Source of the DNA: JAHEKD01 sp965215945 | GTDB taxonomy: Bacteria; Pseudomonadota; Gammaproteobacteria; Arenicellales; JAHEKD01 | Assembly: GCA_965215945.1 (NCBI GenBank) | Contig: CBDCFC010000046.1 | Span: forward strand, 124,001-188,000 | Direction of reading: 5' to 3' | Length of the DNA stretch: 64,000 nucleotides | Shown here: positions 1-7,627 of the stretch, one piece after another | Layout of the letters: every line of letters begins with the position of its first letter | Position numbering within the stretch: position 1 is the first letter of the stretch | Program-made: the position numbers and the translations under genes | The notes under the pieces: generated by a model | The model's database searches: none | Seen by the model: only the letters and a program-made list of their open reading frames with translations | What the model was told of the DNA's origin: nothing

Positions 1-875
1 ACCCGGGCACTTACTGGGATGCCGCTTCTATCATTATCAAGCATATTCTTGATCAGGAAGGTGGTGACTTAAGCGGTAAAAAAATAGCTCTGGTTTATCA
101 CAACTCGGCTTATGGTAAAGAGCCCATTAGAACGCTCGAAGAGCTCTCAAAAAAGCATGGTTATGAACTGGTTTTGCTGGCAGTTGATCATCCAGGGCAG
201 GAGCAAAAGTCACAATGGTTGCAAATCAGGCGTGATCGCCCTGATTATGTGATGATGTGGGGTTGGGGCGTGATGAATCAGGTCGCCATACAGGAAGCTG
301 CAAATATCCGTTTCCCGATGGATAAGTTCATTGGCGTATGGTGGTCAGCATCTGAAAATGATGTGTTACCAGCAGGCGAATCGGCTAATGGTTATAAAGC
401 AATCGCTATGCATGGAGTGGGTGATGACTTTCCAATTTATGATGACTTGAGAAAGCACGTACTGGATGCAGGCAAAGCGGCTGGTGATGGCTCTAATCTT
501 GGCACAGTGCTTTATAACAGAGGCATGTATGCGGCCATGTTAGCCGCAGAAGCTGCTAAAACAGCTCAAGAAATTCACAGCACTCAGGCTTTAACTCCTG
601 CACAAATGCGAGATGGTATGGAAGCACTAAAAATCGATCAAGCCAGAATGGCAGAGTTAGGGTTGCCAAACTTCGGACCCGAGATAAATGTGACTTGTGA
701 AAATCACGGTGGCCCCGGTTTAGGTGCTATCCAACAATGGGACGCAGCAGCCAAGTCGTGGTCATTGATCACTGACTTCGTCGAAGCAGATCGAGAAGTT
801 GTTGACGCGTTGATTGTGGAAGATTCGGATGCCTTTGCTGCTGAAAATAATATTACACCACGTGATTGCGGGTAA
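1..875 (+). CDS. Branched-chain amino acid-type ABC transporter substrate-binding protein (5' truncated by window edge)
   Basis: The reading frame is open from position 3, so the start lies outside the window; about 290 C-terminal residues are present. The translation has the periplasmic-binding-protein type 1 fold seen in LivK/UrtA-like receptors: a segment KKIALVYHNSAYGKEP followed by a second lobe with repeated Ala-rich helices, and a late Cys pair (VTCENHGG and the C-terminal RDCG) that could form disulphides. The family captures branched-chain amino acids, amides or small acids in the periplasm and hands them to LivH/LivM permeases. A LivF-like ATPase lies about 290 bp downstream on the same strand, so they probably form one import system, with the rest of the operon upstream of the window. 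The ligand cannot be read from the sequence; the PaaK-like CoA ligase nearby suggests an acid. Confidence 0.85.
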   Translation, partial: PGTYWDAASIIIKHILDQEGGDLSGKKIALVYHNSAYGKEPIRTLEELSKKHGYELVLLAVDHPGQEQKSQWLQIRRDRPDYVMMWGWGVMNQVAIQEAANIRFPMDKFIGVWWSASENDVLPAGESANGYKAIAMHGVGDDFPIYDDLRKHVLDAGKAAGDGSNLGTVLYNRGMYAAMLAAEAAKTAQEIHSTQALTPAQMRDGMEALKIDQARMAELGLPNFGPEINVTCENHGGPGLGAIQQWDAAAKSWSLITDFVEADREVVDALIVEDSDAFAAENNITPRDCG

Positions 876-891
876 ACATGACCACAAGGTC

Positions 892-1148
892 GTCATTGTG
901 GACTTTAGATCCGCAATCCAACGGCTTTTCTTACTACTAAGTGGATTCAGTGGATATTAATCTCTTTAAGATGCACGTTGAAACGAGCATGAGTTTAGTT
1001 CACAGTGGTTTCAGGTCTGACAAGTTTTTACACCTGTCCAAGCCCGTTTTAGCATACATTTTGAATCGAAGTACTGGACTTTGAAATTACTGAGTAATAA
1101 GAGATGCCGATGGATACCGGATATCTGCTTTGCAGATTCCGGTATGAC
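892..1148. repeat. Copy A of a 257-bp dispersed repeat with GTCAT...ATGAC ends
   Basis: This fills the gap between the receptor gene and the LivF-like gene. It starts GTCATTGTGG, has a short inverted repeat at each end (TCATTGTGGA/TCCGCAAT and GATACCGG/CCGGTATGAC), and holds a core that recurs at 11871-12128: AACGGCTTTTCTTAYTACT, GTGGATATTAA, TTGAAACGRGCAT, AAGCCCGTTT and GAGATG(TG)CCGATGGAT. The GAAACGAGC and GCCCGTTT segments could pair into a large internal hairpin. Length is almost identical in the two copies (257 and 258 bp). No coding potential is evident. Confidence 0.8.
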
Positions 1149-1162
1149 GGCCATATAAGTTT

Positions 1163-1981
1163 ATGATGCAAGAAACACAACCTAATGTACTCAGCATTAA
1201 AAATATCGAGGTCATTTATGACCATGTTATTCTGGTGCTTAAAGGCGTTTCATTGGAAGTGCCTGAGGGTAGTATTGTTGCTTTGTTAGGCGCCAATGGT
1301 GCTGGTAAGACGACAACAATCAAGTCGGTTTCTAATATTCTGGGAACTGAGCGTGGTGAAGTGACTAAGGGCTCGATTGAATTTATGGGCGAACATGTCG
1401 AGAACCTGTTGCCGTCTGATCTGGTTAATCGAGGTGTTGTGCAGGTCATGGAAGGGCGGCATTGTTTTGAGCATTTAACAGTTGAAGATAATTTGCTGAC
1501 AGGCGCCTATATTCGTAAGGATGGCCGCCAAGCGGTTGCAGATGACCTTGAGAAAGTTTATTCATATTTTCCACGCCTAAAAGAAAGACGCAAAAGCCAG
1601 GCTGGTTATACCTCTGGTGGTGAGCAGCAAATGATCGCTGTAGGCCGTGCATTGATGGCCAAGCCTAAAGTAATTCTGCTTGATGAGCCTTCTATGGGTT
1701 TGGCTCCACAATTGGTTGAAGAGATTTTCGAAATCGTCAAGCGGTTAAATGAAACTGAAAAAGTGACATTTTTGTTAGCTGAGCAAAACACTTCGATTGC
1801 CCTGCGTTATGCCAGTTATGGCTATATTCTTGAAAATGGACGTGTGGTAATGGATGGTGAAGCCAAAGATCTGGCCGAAAATGAGGATGTCAAAGAATTT
1901 TATCTGGGCCTCAGTGGAGGCGATAAAAAGAGCTTCCGTGATGTAAAATCTTATCGCCGACGCAAGCGTTGGTTGGCTTAG
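1163..1981 (+). CDS. ABC transporter ATP-binding protein, LivF-like
   Basis: ATPase subunit of a branched-chain-amino-acid-type (HAAT) importer. It has Walker A GANGAGKTTTIK (around residue 43), a signature region with SGGEQQM in place of the usual LSGGEQQ, Walker B VILLDEPSMGLAP and the H-loop region that in LivF proteins carries AEQN. The N-terminal half reads like LivF (NIEVIYDHVILVLKGVSLEV). At 272 residues it is longer than typical LivF (about 235); the extra residues are a basic C-terminal tail (SYRRRKRWLA). Two ATGs stand in tandem at 1163 and 1166 with no clear Shine-Dalgarno. It is separated from the receptor gene by a repeat element, so the operon may have been split by insertion. 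Confidence 0.9.
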   Translation: MMQETQPNVLSIKNIEVIYDHVILVLKGVSLEVPEGSIVALLGANGAGKTTTIKSVSNILGTERGEVTKGSIEFMGEHVENLLPSDLVNRGVVQVMEGRHCFEHLTVEDNLLTGAYIRKDGRQAVADDLEKVYSYFPRLKERRKSQAGYTSGGEQQMIAVGRALMAKPKVILLDEPSMGLAPQLVEEIFEIVKRLNETEKVTFLLAEQNTSIALRYASYGYILENGRVVMDGEAKDLAENEDVKEFYLGLSGGDKKSFRDVKSYRRRKRWLA

Positions 1982-2022
1982 CGTTTTCTCTTGGAGTTCT
2001 TGATTATCAAAACCCCTCCTAA

Positions 2023-2121
2023 CCTCCCCTGGAAGGGGAGGAACCGTTTCCCGCATTTATTGCGGGATCTCCTTGGACTTGCTCCTGCTTTTTTCATGGA
2101 GACCCCGGCACAAGGCCGGGG
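2023..2121. repeat. Composite palindromic repeat between livF-like and paaK-like genes
   Basis: Three hairpins lie in a row: CCTCCCCTGGAAGGGGAGG at 2023-2041, CCCGCATTTATTGCGGG at 2050-2066 followed by ATCTCC, and CCCCGGCACAAGGCCGGGG at 2103-2121 preceded by GGAGA. The second and third have the layout hairpin-ATCTCC...GGAGA-hairpin that recurs elsewhere in this window (13530, 39148). The element could also weaken readthrough between the two genes. Confidence 0.7.
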
Positions 2122-2161
2122 AATATACTTTCTTCTCAGAGATGGCTGGTGAGTGTAGAGC

Positions 2162-3397
2162 ATGACCGATTACTACGACCAATTTGAAACTATGCCAGCA
2201 GCCGATCGTGATGATTTGCTGTTGGGAAAACTTGATTCTCAAATATCACATGCCAGAAACAATGCATCGTTTTATCAACAGCATTTCAGTGGCATCGACC
2301 TTGAAAAACTTGACTCATTCGACCAATTAGCTGATTTACCATTAACTCGAAAAACAGAGTTACAGCAAGAACAGACAGCTAATCCGCCATTTGGTGGATT
2401 AACCGCTTTAAAGGAAGGCCAGCTTGGTAATGTGTTCGCATCACCAGGTCCTATTTATGAACCCAGTACTAAGCGAGAAGATTACTGGCGTTTTGCCCGT
2501 ACACTCTATGCTGCAGGATTCAGGCATGGTGATTTAGCTATAAATTGCTTCTCTTATCATTTAAGCCCGGCAGGGGCGATGGGTGAAACAGGTTGCCATA
2601 CCTTAGGTTGCGCAGTGATTCCAGCCGGTGTTGGGCAGACTGAATTGCAGATACAAACCATCAACGACTTGAAACCTAATGCCTATGTTGGCACGCCATC
2701 ATTTTTAAAGATTCTTCTTGAAAAAGCTGGCGAATTAAATGCAGATGTAAGTAGCATTAAGAAATCTTTAGTTTCGGGTGAAGCTTTTCCGCCATCAGTA
2801 AGAACCTTCTTTGAAGAAAATGAGATTAGTTCAATGCAATGCTATGCCACCGCTGATTTGGGGTTAATTGCTTATGAGTCTTCTGCCCAATCCGGGTTAA
2901 TTATTGATGAGGGCGTTTACCTGGAAATTGTTCGCCCCGGGACGGGCGATCGGGTTGTTGATGGTGAAGTGGGTGAAGTTGTTGTTACAACCTTGAACCC
3001 TGATTATCCATTAATTCGTTTTGCTACTGGAGATTTATCAGCGATCTTGACTGGAGAAAGTCCCTGCGGTCGCACTAATCGACGAATTGAAGGCTGGATG
3101 GGTCGGGCAGACCAAACAGCAAAAGTGCGTGGCATGTTTGTTCGCCCCGAGTTGATCGATAAAATCGTCAAAAGACATGCAGAATTGAGGCGGGCCAGGC
3201 TGGTTATCGACTGGGTTGACCAAACCGATCAAATGACGCTGTATTGTGAGACTGATCAACCTGGCGATGATTTAAAGCAAAGTGTTGCAGCTAGTATTCG
3301 AGATGTCTGCAAAGTACGGGGTGAAGTTGAATTTGTCGAGTTCGATTCGCTAAAGAATGATGGTGTAGTAATAGAAGATGTTAGAAAGTACGAATAG
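2162..3397 (+). CDS. Phenylacetate-CoA ligase-like AMP-forming acyl-CoA synthetase (PaaK family)
   Basis: Adenylate-forming enzyme of the PaaK type, expected to convert a carboxylic acid plus ATP and CoA into acyl-CoA. At 411 residues it matches the short PaaK family rather than long acyl-CoA synthetases. Recognisable parts: N-terminal helical region (LDSQISHARNNASFYQQHF), the glycine/serine phosphate loop region (VFASPGPIYEP, atypical because PaaK usually has SSGTTG), YVGTPSFLKILLEKA, the adenosine-binding stretch SGEAFPPS, DYPLIRFATGDLS, and the C-terminal lid GRADQTAKVRGMFVRPE. PaaK-like genes often sit with LivFGHMK transporters, so it likely activates the imported substrate. The SPGP variant of the P-loop means the substrate or activity may differ from phenylacetate-CoA ligase. 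Confidence 0.85.
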   Translation: MTDYYDQFETMPAADRDDLLLGKLDSQISHARNNASFYQQHFSGIDLEKLDSFDQLADLPLTRKTELQQEQTANPPFGGLTALKEGQLGNVFASPGPIYEPSTKREDYWRFARTLYAAGFRHGDLAINCFSYHLSPAGAMGETGCHTLGCAVIPAGVGQTELQIQTINDLKPNAYVGTPSFLKILLEKAGELNADVSSIKKSLVSGEAFPPSVRTFFEENEISSMQCYATADLGLIAYESSAQSGLIIDEGVYLEIVRPGTGDRVVDGEVGEVVVTTLNPDYPLIRFATGDLSAILTGESPCGRTNRRIEGWMGRADQTAKVRGMFVRPELIDKIVKRHAELRRARLVIDWVDQTDQMTLYCETDQPGDDLKQSVAASIRDVCKVRGEVEFVEFDSLKNDGVVIEDVRKYE

Positions 3398-3423
3398 AAC
3401 ATGCTTTCAACTAAATATACAAT

Positions 3424-3592
3424 TGTCATCCTGAACTCGATTCAGGATCTCCTTAATTTGTTGACTAATCAACCTTGTCATCCCGCACCCTCCGGGCATA
3501 AAAGCATCATCGAGGGATCTTCTATAAAAGCGTCATAGAGCAGATTAATTTGAACTCTACAGATCCCTTGTCTCAATGCTCCTCAGGATGAC
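3424..3592. repeat. Dispersed GTCATCC...GGATGAC repeat (half unit plus full unit)
   Basis: A half unit at 3424-3448 (GTCATCCTGAACTCGATTCAGGATCTCC) is followed by a full unit at 3477-3592, which begins GTCATCCCG and ends CAGGATGAC, giving terminal inverted repeats about 116 bp apart. The same ends occur at 7403-7541. The segment occupies almost the whole gap between the PaaK-like and CaiB-like genes and shows no coding potential. Confidence 0.7.
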
Positions 3593-3598
3593 ATTGCT

Positions 3599-4642
3599 AT
3601 GCTACTCACTGACATCCGCATTATCGATTTATCCCAATACATACCCGGGCCCTACCTGACCAGAATGTTGGCTGATTTAGGTGCACAAGTCATAAAGATC
3701 GAACCACCAGCCGGCGATCCAATGCGTAATTTCAGCAGTAATAAAACTCAGGAAATATCGCCCGCATACCGGTATTTAAACCAAGGCAAAAAAATTGTTC
3801 GGCTGAACCTGAAACATGAGCAGGGCATTAAAAAGCTCAAAGATCTACTCATAGACGCGGATATATTAATTGATGGATTTCGTCCAGGTGCCCTCAAAAG
3901 GCTGGGTTTAACCATTGAAGAATTAACAAAGCTCAATCCCAAACTTATTTATTGTGCGTTAACTGGGTTTGGCCAGACTGGTCCGTATTCTCAAAAGGCC
4001 GGACATGATTTAGGTTATTGTGCCGTTGCTGGTTTACTGAGTTCTGCCAAATCAACTCACACACCTATGATCACTTATCCGCCGCTGGCAGATCATGTTG
4101 GGGCTCTGCAGGCAAGTAATTCTATTCTTGCAGCGTTATATAACAGAACAAGAACCGGAGAAGGTGCTTTTATTGATGCCAGCCTTTATGAACCTGTACT
4201 GAGTTGGAATTACCTTGTTCAGTCAGAACATATTTCACAAGTACTTGGAGGCGATGCGGCTTATTACAATATTTATCAGACGGCAGATGGAAAGTTCATC
4301 ACCTTGTCTGCGTTGGAAGAGAAATTCTGGCAGAACTTTTGTTTGGCAGTTAATAAAAAAGATTGGATTGACCGACATGCAGATAAAATTCCTCAACAGC
4401 AATTAGTCACTGAAGTGTCTGAATTATTCGCTTCTCAGGATCAGCTATACTGGAATGAATTGTTGAAAGACGTTGATTGTTGTTATGAACCTATCGTAGA
4501 GATAGAGAATATTAACTCTCATTCCCAAACGCAATTTCGAAAAACGCATGATCACTATCCAAATCTCATCAATGATCAGCTATTATCATCAGATAAAGGT
4601 TTAAATGAAATGACCAACATCGAAGATTTAGCTTGGGATTAA
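3599..4642 (+). CDS. CaiB/BaiF family CoA transferase or acyl-CoA racemase
   Basis: Family III CoA transferase, 347 residues, which is the length of alpha-methylacyl-CoA racemase rather than the roughly 400-residue formyl-CoA transferase type. The N-terminus has the family's signature (DIRIIDLSQYIPGPYLTRMLADLGAQVIKIEPPAGDPMR), then KKIVRLNLKHEQG, DILIDGFRPGALKRLGL and the region GFGQTGPYSQKAGHDLGYCAVAGL, whose HDLGY matches the racemase catalytic His-Asp neighbourhood. It heads a tight run with a thioesterase (15-bp gap) and an iron alcohol dehydrogenase. A racemase for 2-methyl-branched acyl-CoAs would fit the branched-chain catabolism downstream, but transferase activity cannot be excluded. 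Confidence 0.85.
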   Translation: MLLTDIRIIDLSQYIPGPYLTRMLADLGAQVIKIEPPAGDPMRNFSSNKTQEISPAYRYLNQGKKIVRLNLKHEQGIKKLKDLLIDADILIDGFRPGALKRLGLTIEELTKLNPKLIYCALTGFGQTGPYSQKAGHDLGYCAVAGLLSSAKSTHTPMITYPPLADHVGALQASNSILAALYNRTRTGEGAFIDASLYEPVLSWNYLVQSEHISQVLGGDAAYYNIYQTADGKFITLSALEEKFWQNFCLAVNKKDWIDRHADKIPQQQLVTEVSELFASQDQLYWNELLKDVDCCYEPIVEIENINSHSQTQFRKTHDHYPNLINDQLLSSDKGLNEMTNIEDLAWD

Positions 4643-4657
4643 TCAGAGGTTTACCGT

Positions 4658-5116
4658 ATGAGCCACTTTAAAGTTAGTGACCCCAACTACAAACAGAAAG
4701 TAATCGACAGTTTTAACCGTCAGGACGTTATGAATACCATTAATGCGAAAATGGTTGATGTGCAACCTGGTTATGTTGAGATCACACTCCCTTACTCCAA
4801 GGAATTGACTCAGCAACATGATTTTATTCACGCAGGTATTGTTTCGACTGTTGTTGATAGCGCCTGTGGTTATTCAGCGTTTACATTAATGCCTGAAGAC
4901 GCTGGTATTCTCACTATAGAATTTAAAGTCAACCTACTCTCTCCTGCCAAAGGTGAATGGTTTCAAGCGATCGGTAAAGTCAAAAAACCCGGGCGGATGA
5001 TTACAGTATCAGAAGGTGAGATGTTTGCTTATCAAGGTGAAAGTAAAAAGTTAATTGCTACAATGGTCGGGACTTTAATGACGATTAACGATCCTAGCGG
5101 TCAAATTAAAGGATAA
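4658..5116 (+). CDS. PaaI-type hotdog-fold acyl-CoA thioesterase
   Basis: A 152-residue single hotdog domain. The segment QQHDFIHAGIVSTVVDSACGYSAFTLMPEDAG matches the PaaI/YigI thioesterase core, where HxGxxxxxxDxA supplies catalytic residues, and the C-terminus ends with strand motifs (AIGKVKKPGRMITVSEGEMF). It hydrolyses acyl- or aryl-CoA to free acid plus CoA, usually in the cytoplasm as a CoA-recycling or detoxifying step. The start has a good ribosome-binding site (GAGG, 8 nt before ATG). It lies between a CoA transferase/racemase and a transhydrogenase in an apparent operon. Its acyl specificity is not visible. Confidence 0.85.
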   Translation: MSHFKVSDPNYKQKVIDSFNRQDVMNTINAKMVDVQPGYVEITLPYSKELTQQHDFIHAGIVSTVVDSACGYSAFTLMPEDAGILTIEFKVNLLSPAKGEWFQAIGKVKKPGRMITVSEGEMFAYQGESKKLIATMVGTLMTINDPSGQIKG

Positions 5117-5135
5117 GATACAAAGGATTAAGATT

Positions 5136-6440
5136 ATGAGTTGCCAATATTTTCAACATTGTGATCACGGCGCCGATACTTTTACCGTGATGATGCCAAA
5201 ACTAACTTTTGGTCGAGATTGTCTGTCAGAAGCCGGTGTCCGAGCTTCGACCTGGGGAATGACACGAGTCGCTCTGTTTACCGATCAAACATTAGTTAAC
5301 GGAATCTATGTTAATACGGTTTCCGAATCTCTTGCAGATGCCGGAATAGACTTCGCCATATTCAGCGACATCCGTATCGAACCTGATGATACAACTATTA
5401 TTTCAGCAGCCAAGTTTATAAGTGATGGGGATTTTAATGGCGTGATTTCAGTGGGTGGGGGTTCGACAATTGACACCGCAAAGGCGGGTATGGCCTATTC
5501 GCTATATCCTACGGAGTTTTTAGATTACTTCGGCCCGCCTGTTGGGGGTGGCCAGGCGATTCCGGGCCCGTTATTGCCACACTTGGCTTGCCCCACAACT
5601 TCAGGCACAGGTTCTGAATGCACATCAGTATCGGTAATTCGAATAAATGAACTCAATTGCAAGTTTGTTATTGGCAGTCCTTATATGCTGCCCAGCGAGG
5701 CATTAGTCGATCCGGTTTGTGCAGAAACCTTACCGGCCAACATCGTCGCTTCAACCGGCTTTGATTTACTTTGCCATGCCATCGAATGCTACACCGCCAG
5801 AGCTTATACCCAATGGGATGCGATTGAAGATCCTCGTAAGCGGCCATTATTGCAGGGCGCGAACCCCTGGAGTGATATGGCTGCGTCAAAAGCATTGGAT
5901 ATTGTTGGTAAATACATAGAGCGCGGAGTTGCTGATGCGACAGACAGCGAGGCAAGGGATAACCTGATGTGGGGCGCAACCCTGGCGGGCATGGCTTTTG
6001 GAAATTCGGGCACGCATTTGCCTCATGCGATGTCTTATGGTGTTACGCATTTAATGTCGGATATAACAACAGGCGGCTATCAGGTTGAATCACCATTTGT
6101 TCCACATGGATTTAGCGTGGTGGTCAATGCACCCTCAATTTTTCGTTACCTGGCGGAAGGAGCGCCTGAACGCCATCTTGAAGCGGCAAACTATTTGGGT
6201 GCAGATTTGGTCGATTCAACAGCGGATGATGCGGGCGAGATCGTCGCTAGTCGTATTATCGAATTAATGAAAGGCACTTCAGCACCAAACGGTTTAAGCG
6301 GTGTCGGTTTCAGTTCAAATGATGTTAAAGCCATGGCCGCTTCATCGATTCGTCAATCCCGTGCCATCGCCAATGCACCTAAAGTCGCTAACCAAGCTGA
6401 CATGGAAAGCATCTATGCTGATGCAATCAGTTATTGGTAA
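5136..6440 (+). CDS. Iron-containing alcohol dehydrogenase, hydroxyacid-oxoacid transhydrogenase (ADHFE1/HOT-like)
   Basis: Group III iron-dependent alcohol dehydrogenase of 434 residues. It has the NAD-binding GGGSTIDTAKAGMAY loop, LACPTTSGTGSECTSVSVI, and the metal-ligand region GFDLLCHAIECYTARAY and GTHLPHAMSYGVTHLM. The N-terminus (YFQHCDHGADTFTVMMPKLTFG) and the long insert around DYFGPPVGGGQAIPGP are typical of mitochondrial-type HOT proteins. Family knowledge: HOT couples oxidation of 4-hydroxybutyrate to reduction of 2-oxoglutarate, yielding succinate semialdehyde and 2-hydroxyglutarate. It is the last gene of the run beginning at 3599 (19-bp gap after the thioesterase). A simpler NAD-dependent dehydrogenase role is the alternative. 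Confidence 0.85.
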   Translation: MSCQYFQHCDHGADTFTVMMPKLTFGRDCLSEAGVRASTWGMTRVALFTDQTLVNGIYVNTVSESLADAGIDFAIFSDIRIEPDDTTIISAAKFISDGDFNGVISVGGGSTIDTAKAGMAYSLYPTEFLDYFGPPVGGGQAIPGPLLPHLACPTTSGTGSECTSVSVIRINELNCKFVIGSPYMLPSEALVDPVCAETLPANIVASTGFDLLCHAIECYTARAYTQWDAIEDPRKRPLLQGANPWSDMAASKALDIVGKYIERGVADATDSEARDNLMWGATLAGMAFGNSGTHLPHAMSYGVTHLMSDITTGGYQVESPFVPHGFSVVVNAPSIFRYLAEGAPERHLEAANYLGADLVDSTADDAGEIVASRIIELMKGTSAPNGLSGVGFSSNDVKAMAASSIRQSRAIANAPKVANQADMESIYADAISYW

Positions 6441-6457
6441 AACATCATAAGCGTACT

Positions 6458-6484
6458 TATTGACGTACGTACGTAATAGCGTAC
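6458..6484. promoter_or_regulatory. Palindromic operator candidate upstream of the toxin-antitoxin pair
   Basis: Positions 6463-6474 are a perfect palindrome, ACGTACGTACGT, inside the wider near-palindrome TTGACGTACGTACGTAA. Direct copies of GCGTAC flank it at 6451-6456 and 6479-6484. TTGACG at 6460-6465 could be a -35 box, though no well-spaced -10 is clear. Autoregulation by the antitoxin or toxin-antitoxin complex at an inverted repeat is usual for YefM/YoeB modules, so this is the best operator candidate. Confidence 0.5.
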
Positions 6485-6515
6485 AACATAATTCTATTTG
6501 ATTTGTTGTTTACAA

Positions 6516-6737
6516 ATGACTTCCATTTCAGCTACAGAAGCACGGGCTAATTTATACCGTTTGATTGATGAGGTGAGCGAATCTCACCTACCACTTATGA
6601 TTTCTGGAAAGCGAAATAAAGCGGTTCTTATCTCTGACGAGGATTGGTCAGCGATTCAGGAAACCTTATTTTTACTGTCTATTCCGGGCATGCGCGAATC
6701 TATACGCGAGGGTATGGAAACCCCGGTTGATGAATGA
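6516..6737 (+). CDS. YefM/Phd-type antitoxin
   Basis: Small antitoxin of about 73 residues beginning MTSISATEARANLYRLIDEV, the standard YefM/Phd N-terminus that forms the DNA-binding dimer; SGKRNKAVLISDEDWSAIQETL is the conserved middle and the acidic C-terminus (SIREGMETPVDE) is the toxin-neutralising tail. The start at 6516 is chosen by homology; an upstream ATG at 6498 would add six residues with no family match. Its stop overlaps the ATG of the toxin gene by four bases (ATGA), the usual translational coupling. It likely represses its own promoter through the palindrome just upstream. Confidence 0.9.
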   Translation: MTSISATEARANLYRLIDEVSESHLPLMISGKRNKAVLISDEDWSAIQETLFLLSIPGMRESIREGMETPVDE

Positions 6738-7018
6738 AGTCAGGAATTAGATTGGTGACCTGGAAAATTATATTTACAAAACAAGCACGAAAGGATGCTA
6801 AGAAGTTAGCTGCTAGTGGGCATAAGCCTAAAGCACAGAGTCTGTTGGGAATCTTGCGAGATGATCCTTTTACGAAACCACCGCCTTATGAAAAATTAGT
6901 CGGTGATCTTGAAGGTGCATACTCACGTCGAATCAATATCCAACATCGATTGGTCTATCAAGTTTTAACTGAAGAAAAAGTTATTAAAGTCCTTAAAATG
7001 TGGACGTATTATGAGTGA
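6734..7018 (+). CDS. Txe/YoeB-type mRNA endonuclease toxin with altered C-terminal catalytic His
   Basis: RelE-fold ribosome-dependent mRNase. Conserved blocks are WKIIFTKQARKDAKKLAASG, PPYEKLVGDLEGAYSRRINIQHRLVYQVL and VIKVLKMWTYYE. In most relatives the last motif is W-T-H-Y-E, where the His corresponds to the catalytic H83 of E. coli YoeB; here the codon is TAT (Tyr), one transition from His. The Arg of HRLVY and the preceding Glu region are intact. ATG at 6734 gives the ATGA overlap with the antitoxin; GTG at 6755, with AGGA upstream, would give the common family start (V/M)TWKIIFT. The toxin may be weakened, which is inference. Confidence 0.88.
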   Translation: MKSGIRLVTWKIIFTKQARKDAKKLAASGHKPKAQSLLGILRDDPFTKPPPYEKLVGDLEGAYSRRINIQHRLVYQVLTEEKVIKVLKMWTYYE

Positions 7019-7396
7019 TTAGTTCTTTAGTTTTTCAATAATTCGCTGCTCCACTTTTTTCATGTCAGCTAGAGTACGTTTTATATCTTTTTGCTTTTCT
7101 AATAGCTCTTTGCGGTGAGTCTCAATAACGTTTAGCACATATTCAAGCTGGACTTTTTTGTCGGGGGTTGAGTCATAGAGTTGGAGGGTTTCCTTGATTT
7201 CTGCAAGTGAGAAACCTAAGCGTTTGCCACGTAGTATTAACTGTAATCTGACTCTATCACGATCATTATAAATTCTTACGGTGTTTTTTCTTTCAGGAGA
7301 GAGTAGTCCCTGGTCTTCATAGAAGCGGATGGTTCGTGTAGTGACGTCAAAGTGTTTAGCGAGGTCAGAGATGGAGTAAGTGACAGTCGTTTTCAT
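7019..7396 (-). CDS. liuR: MerR-family transcriptional regulator, LiuR-like
   Basis: A 125-residue regulator with a MerR winged helix at the N-terminus (YSISDLAKHFDVTTRTIRFYEDQGLLSPERKNTVRIY), the LiuR-typical DRVRLQLILRGKRLGFSLAEIKETLQLYD, and a C-terminal dimerisation coiled coil (residues about 75-125). LiuR regulates leucine/isovalerate degradation genes in many proteobacteria, and this gene diverges from icmF upstream of liuA-liuB-liuD-liuE-liuC. I place the start at the ATG at 7396 (MKTTVTYS) because the in-frame extension to 7456 runs into a dispersed repeat and does not resemble the family. The last residues KKVEQRIIEKLKN are lysine-rich. Targets probably include the ACGTTAACGT palindrome upstream of icmF. 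Confidence 0.85.
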   Translation of the reverse strand: MKTTVTYSISDLAKHFDVTTRTIRFYEDQGLLSPERKNTVRIYNDRDRVRLQLILRGKRLGFSLAEIKETLQLYDSTPDKKVQLEYVLNVIETHRKELLEKQKDIKRTLADMKKVEQRIIEKLKN

Positions 7397-7402
7397 GCGA
7401 CT

Positions 7403-7541
7403 GTCATTCCGAGCACCCATAAGGGCATAAACCTGTCGAGGAATCTCCATGAACATGCATTTGCGTTAACAAAGTAAAATCTTCGTTTGATTCTTAAAAA
7501 GTAGTAGGAAATCCTCACGTTGCTTCGCTCCCCAGGATGAC
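7403..7541. repeat. Dispersed GTCAT...ATGAC repeat in the liuR-icmF gap
   Basis: The element begins GTCATTCCGAGC, has GAGGAATCTCC about 35 nt in, and ends CCCAGGATGAC, so its ends are inverted repeats and match those of the unit at 3477-3592. It lies directly upstream of the MerR gene and inflates the apparent 5' end of that reading frame. Confidence 0.65.
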
Positions 7542-7573
7542 AAGAGTAATCATTTTGTTTCTATTTTTCATGA

Positions 7574-7602
7574 TTGACGTTAACGTTAAGGATAGTTAGA
7601 AT
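7574..7602 (+). promoter_or_regulatory. Promoter of icmF with embedded LiuR-box-like palindrome
   Basis: TTGACG at 7574-7579 and TAGAAT at 7597-7602 are separated by 17 bp, a good sigma-70 layout. The perfect palindrome ACGTTAACGT (7577-7586) overlaps the -35 box and spacer. LiuR boxes in proteobacteria are ACGT-flanked palindromes of this kind, so control of icmF by the divergent MerR gene is likely but inferred. Confidence 0.6.
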
Positions 7603-7627
7603 TAGAGCATAAACCACACAGCTTGAT

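Noticed and set aside
3748..3942. Minus-strand ORFs inside large genes across the window
   Set aside because: They are frame shadows of the clearly coding strand, with biased composition and no homology-like motifs.
7397..7456. In-frame N-terminal extension of the LiuR-like gene to 7456
   Set aside because: The extra residues are encoded by a dispersed repeat and do not match the family; the ATG at 7396 gives the usual MerR start.
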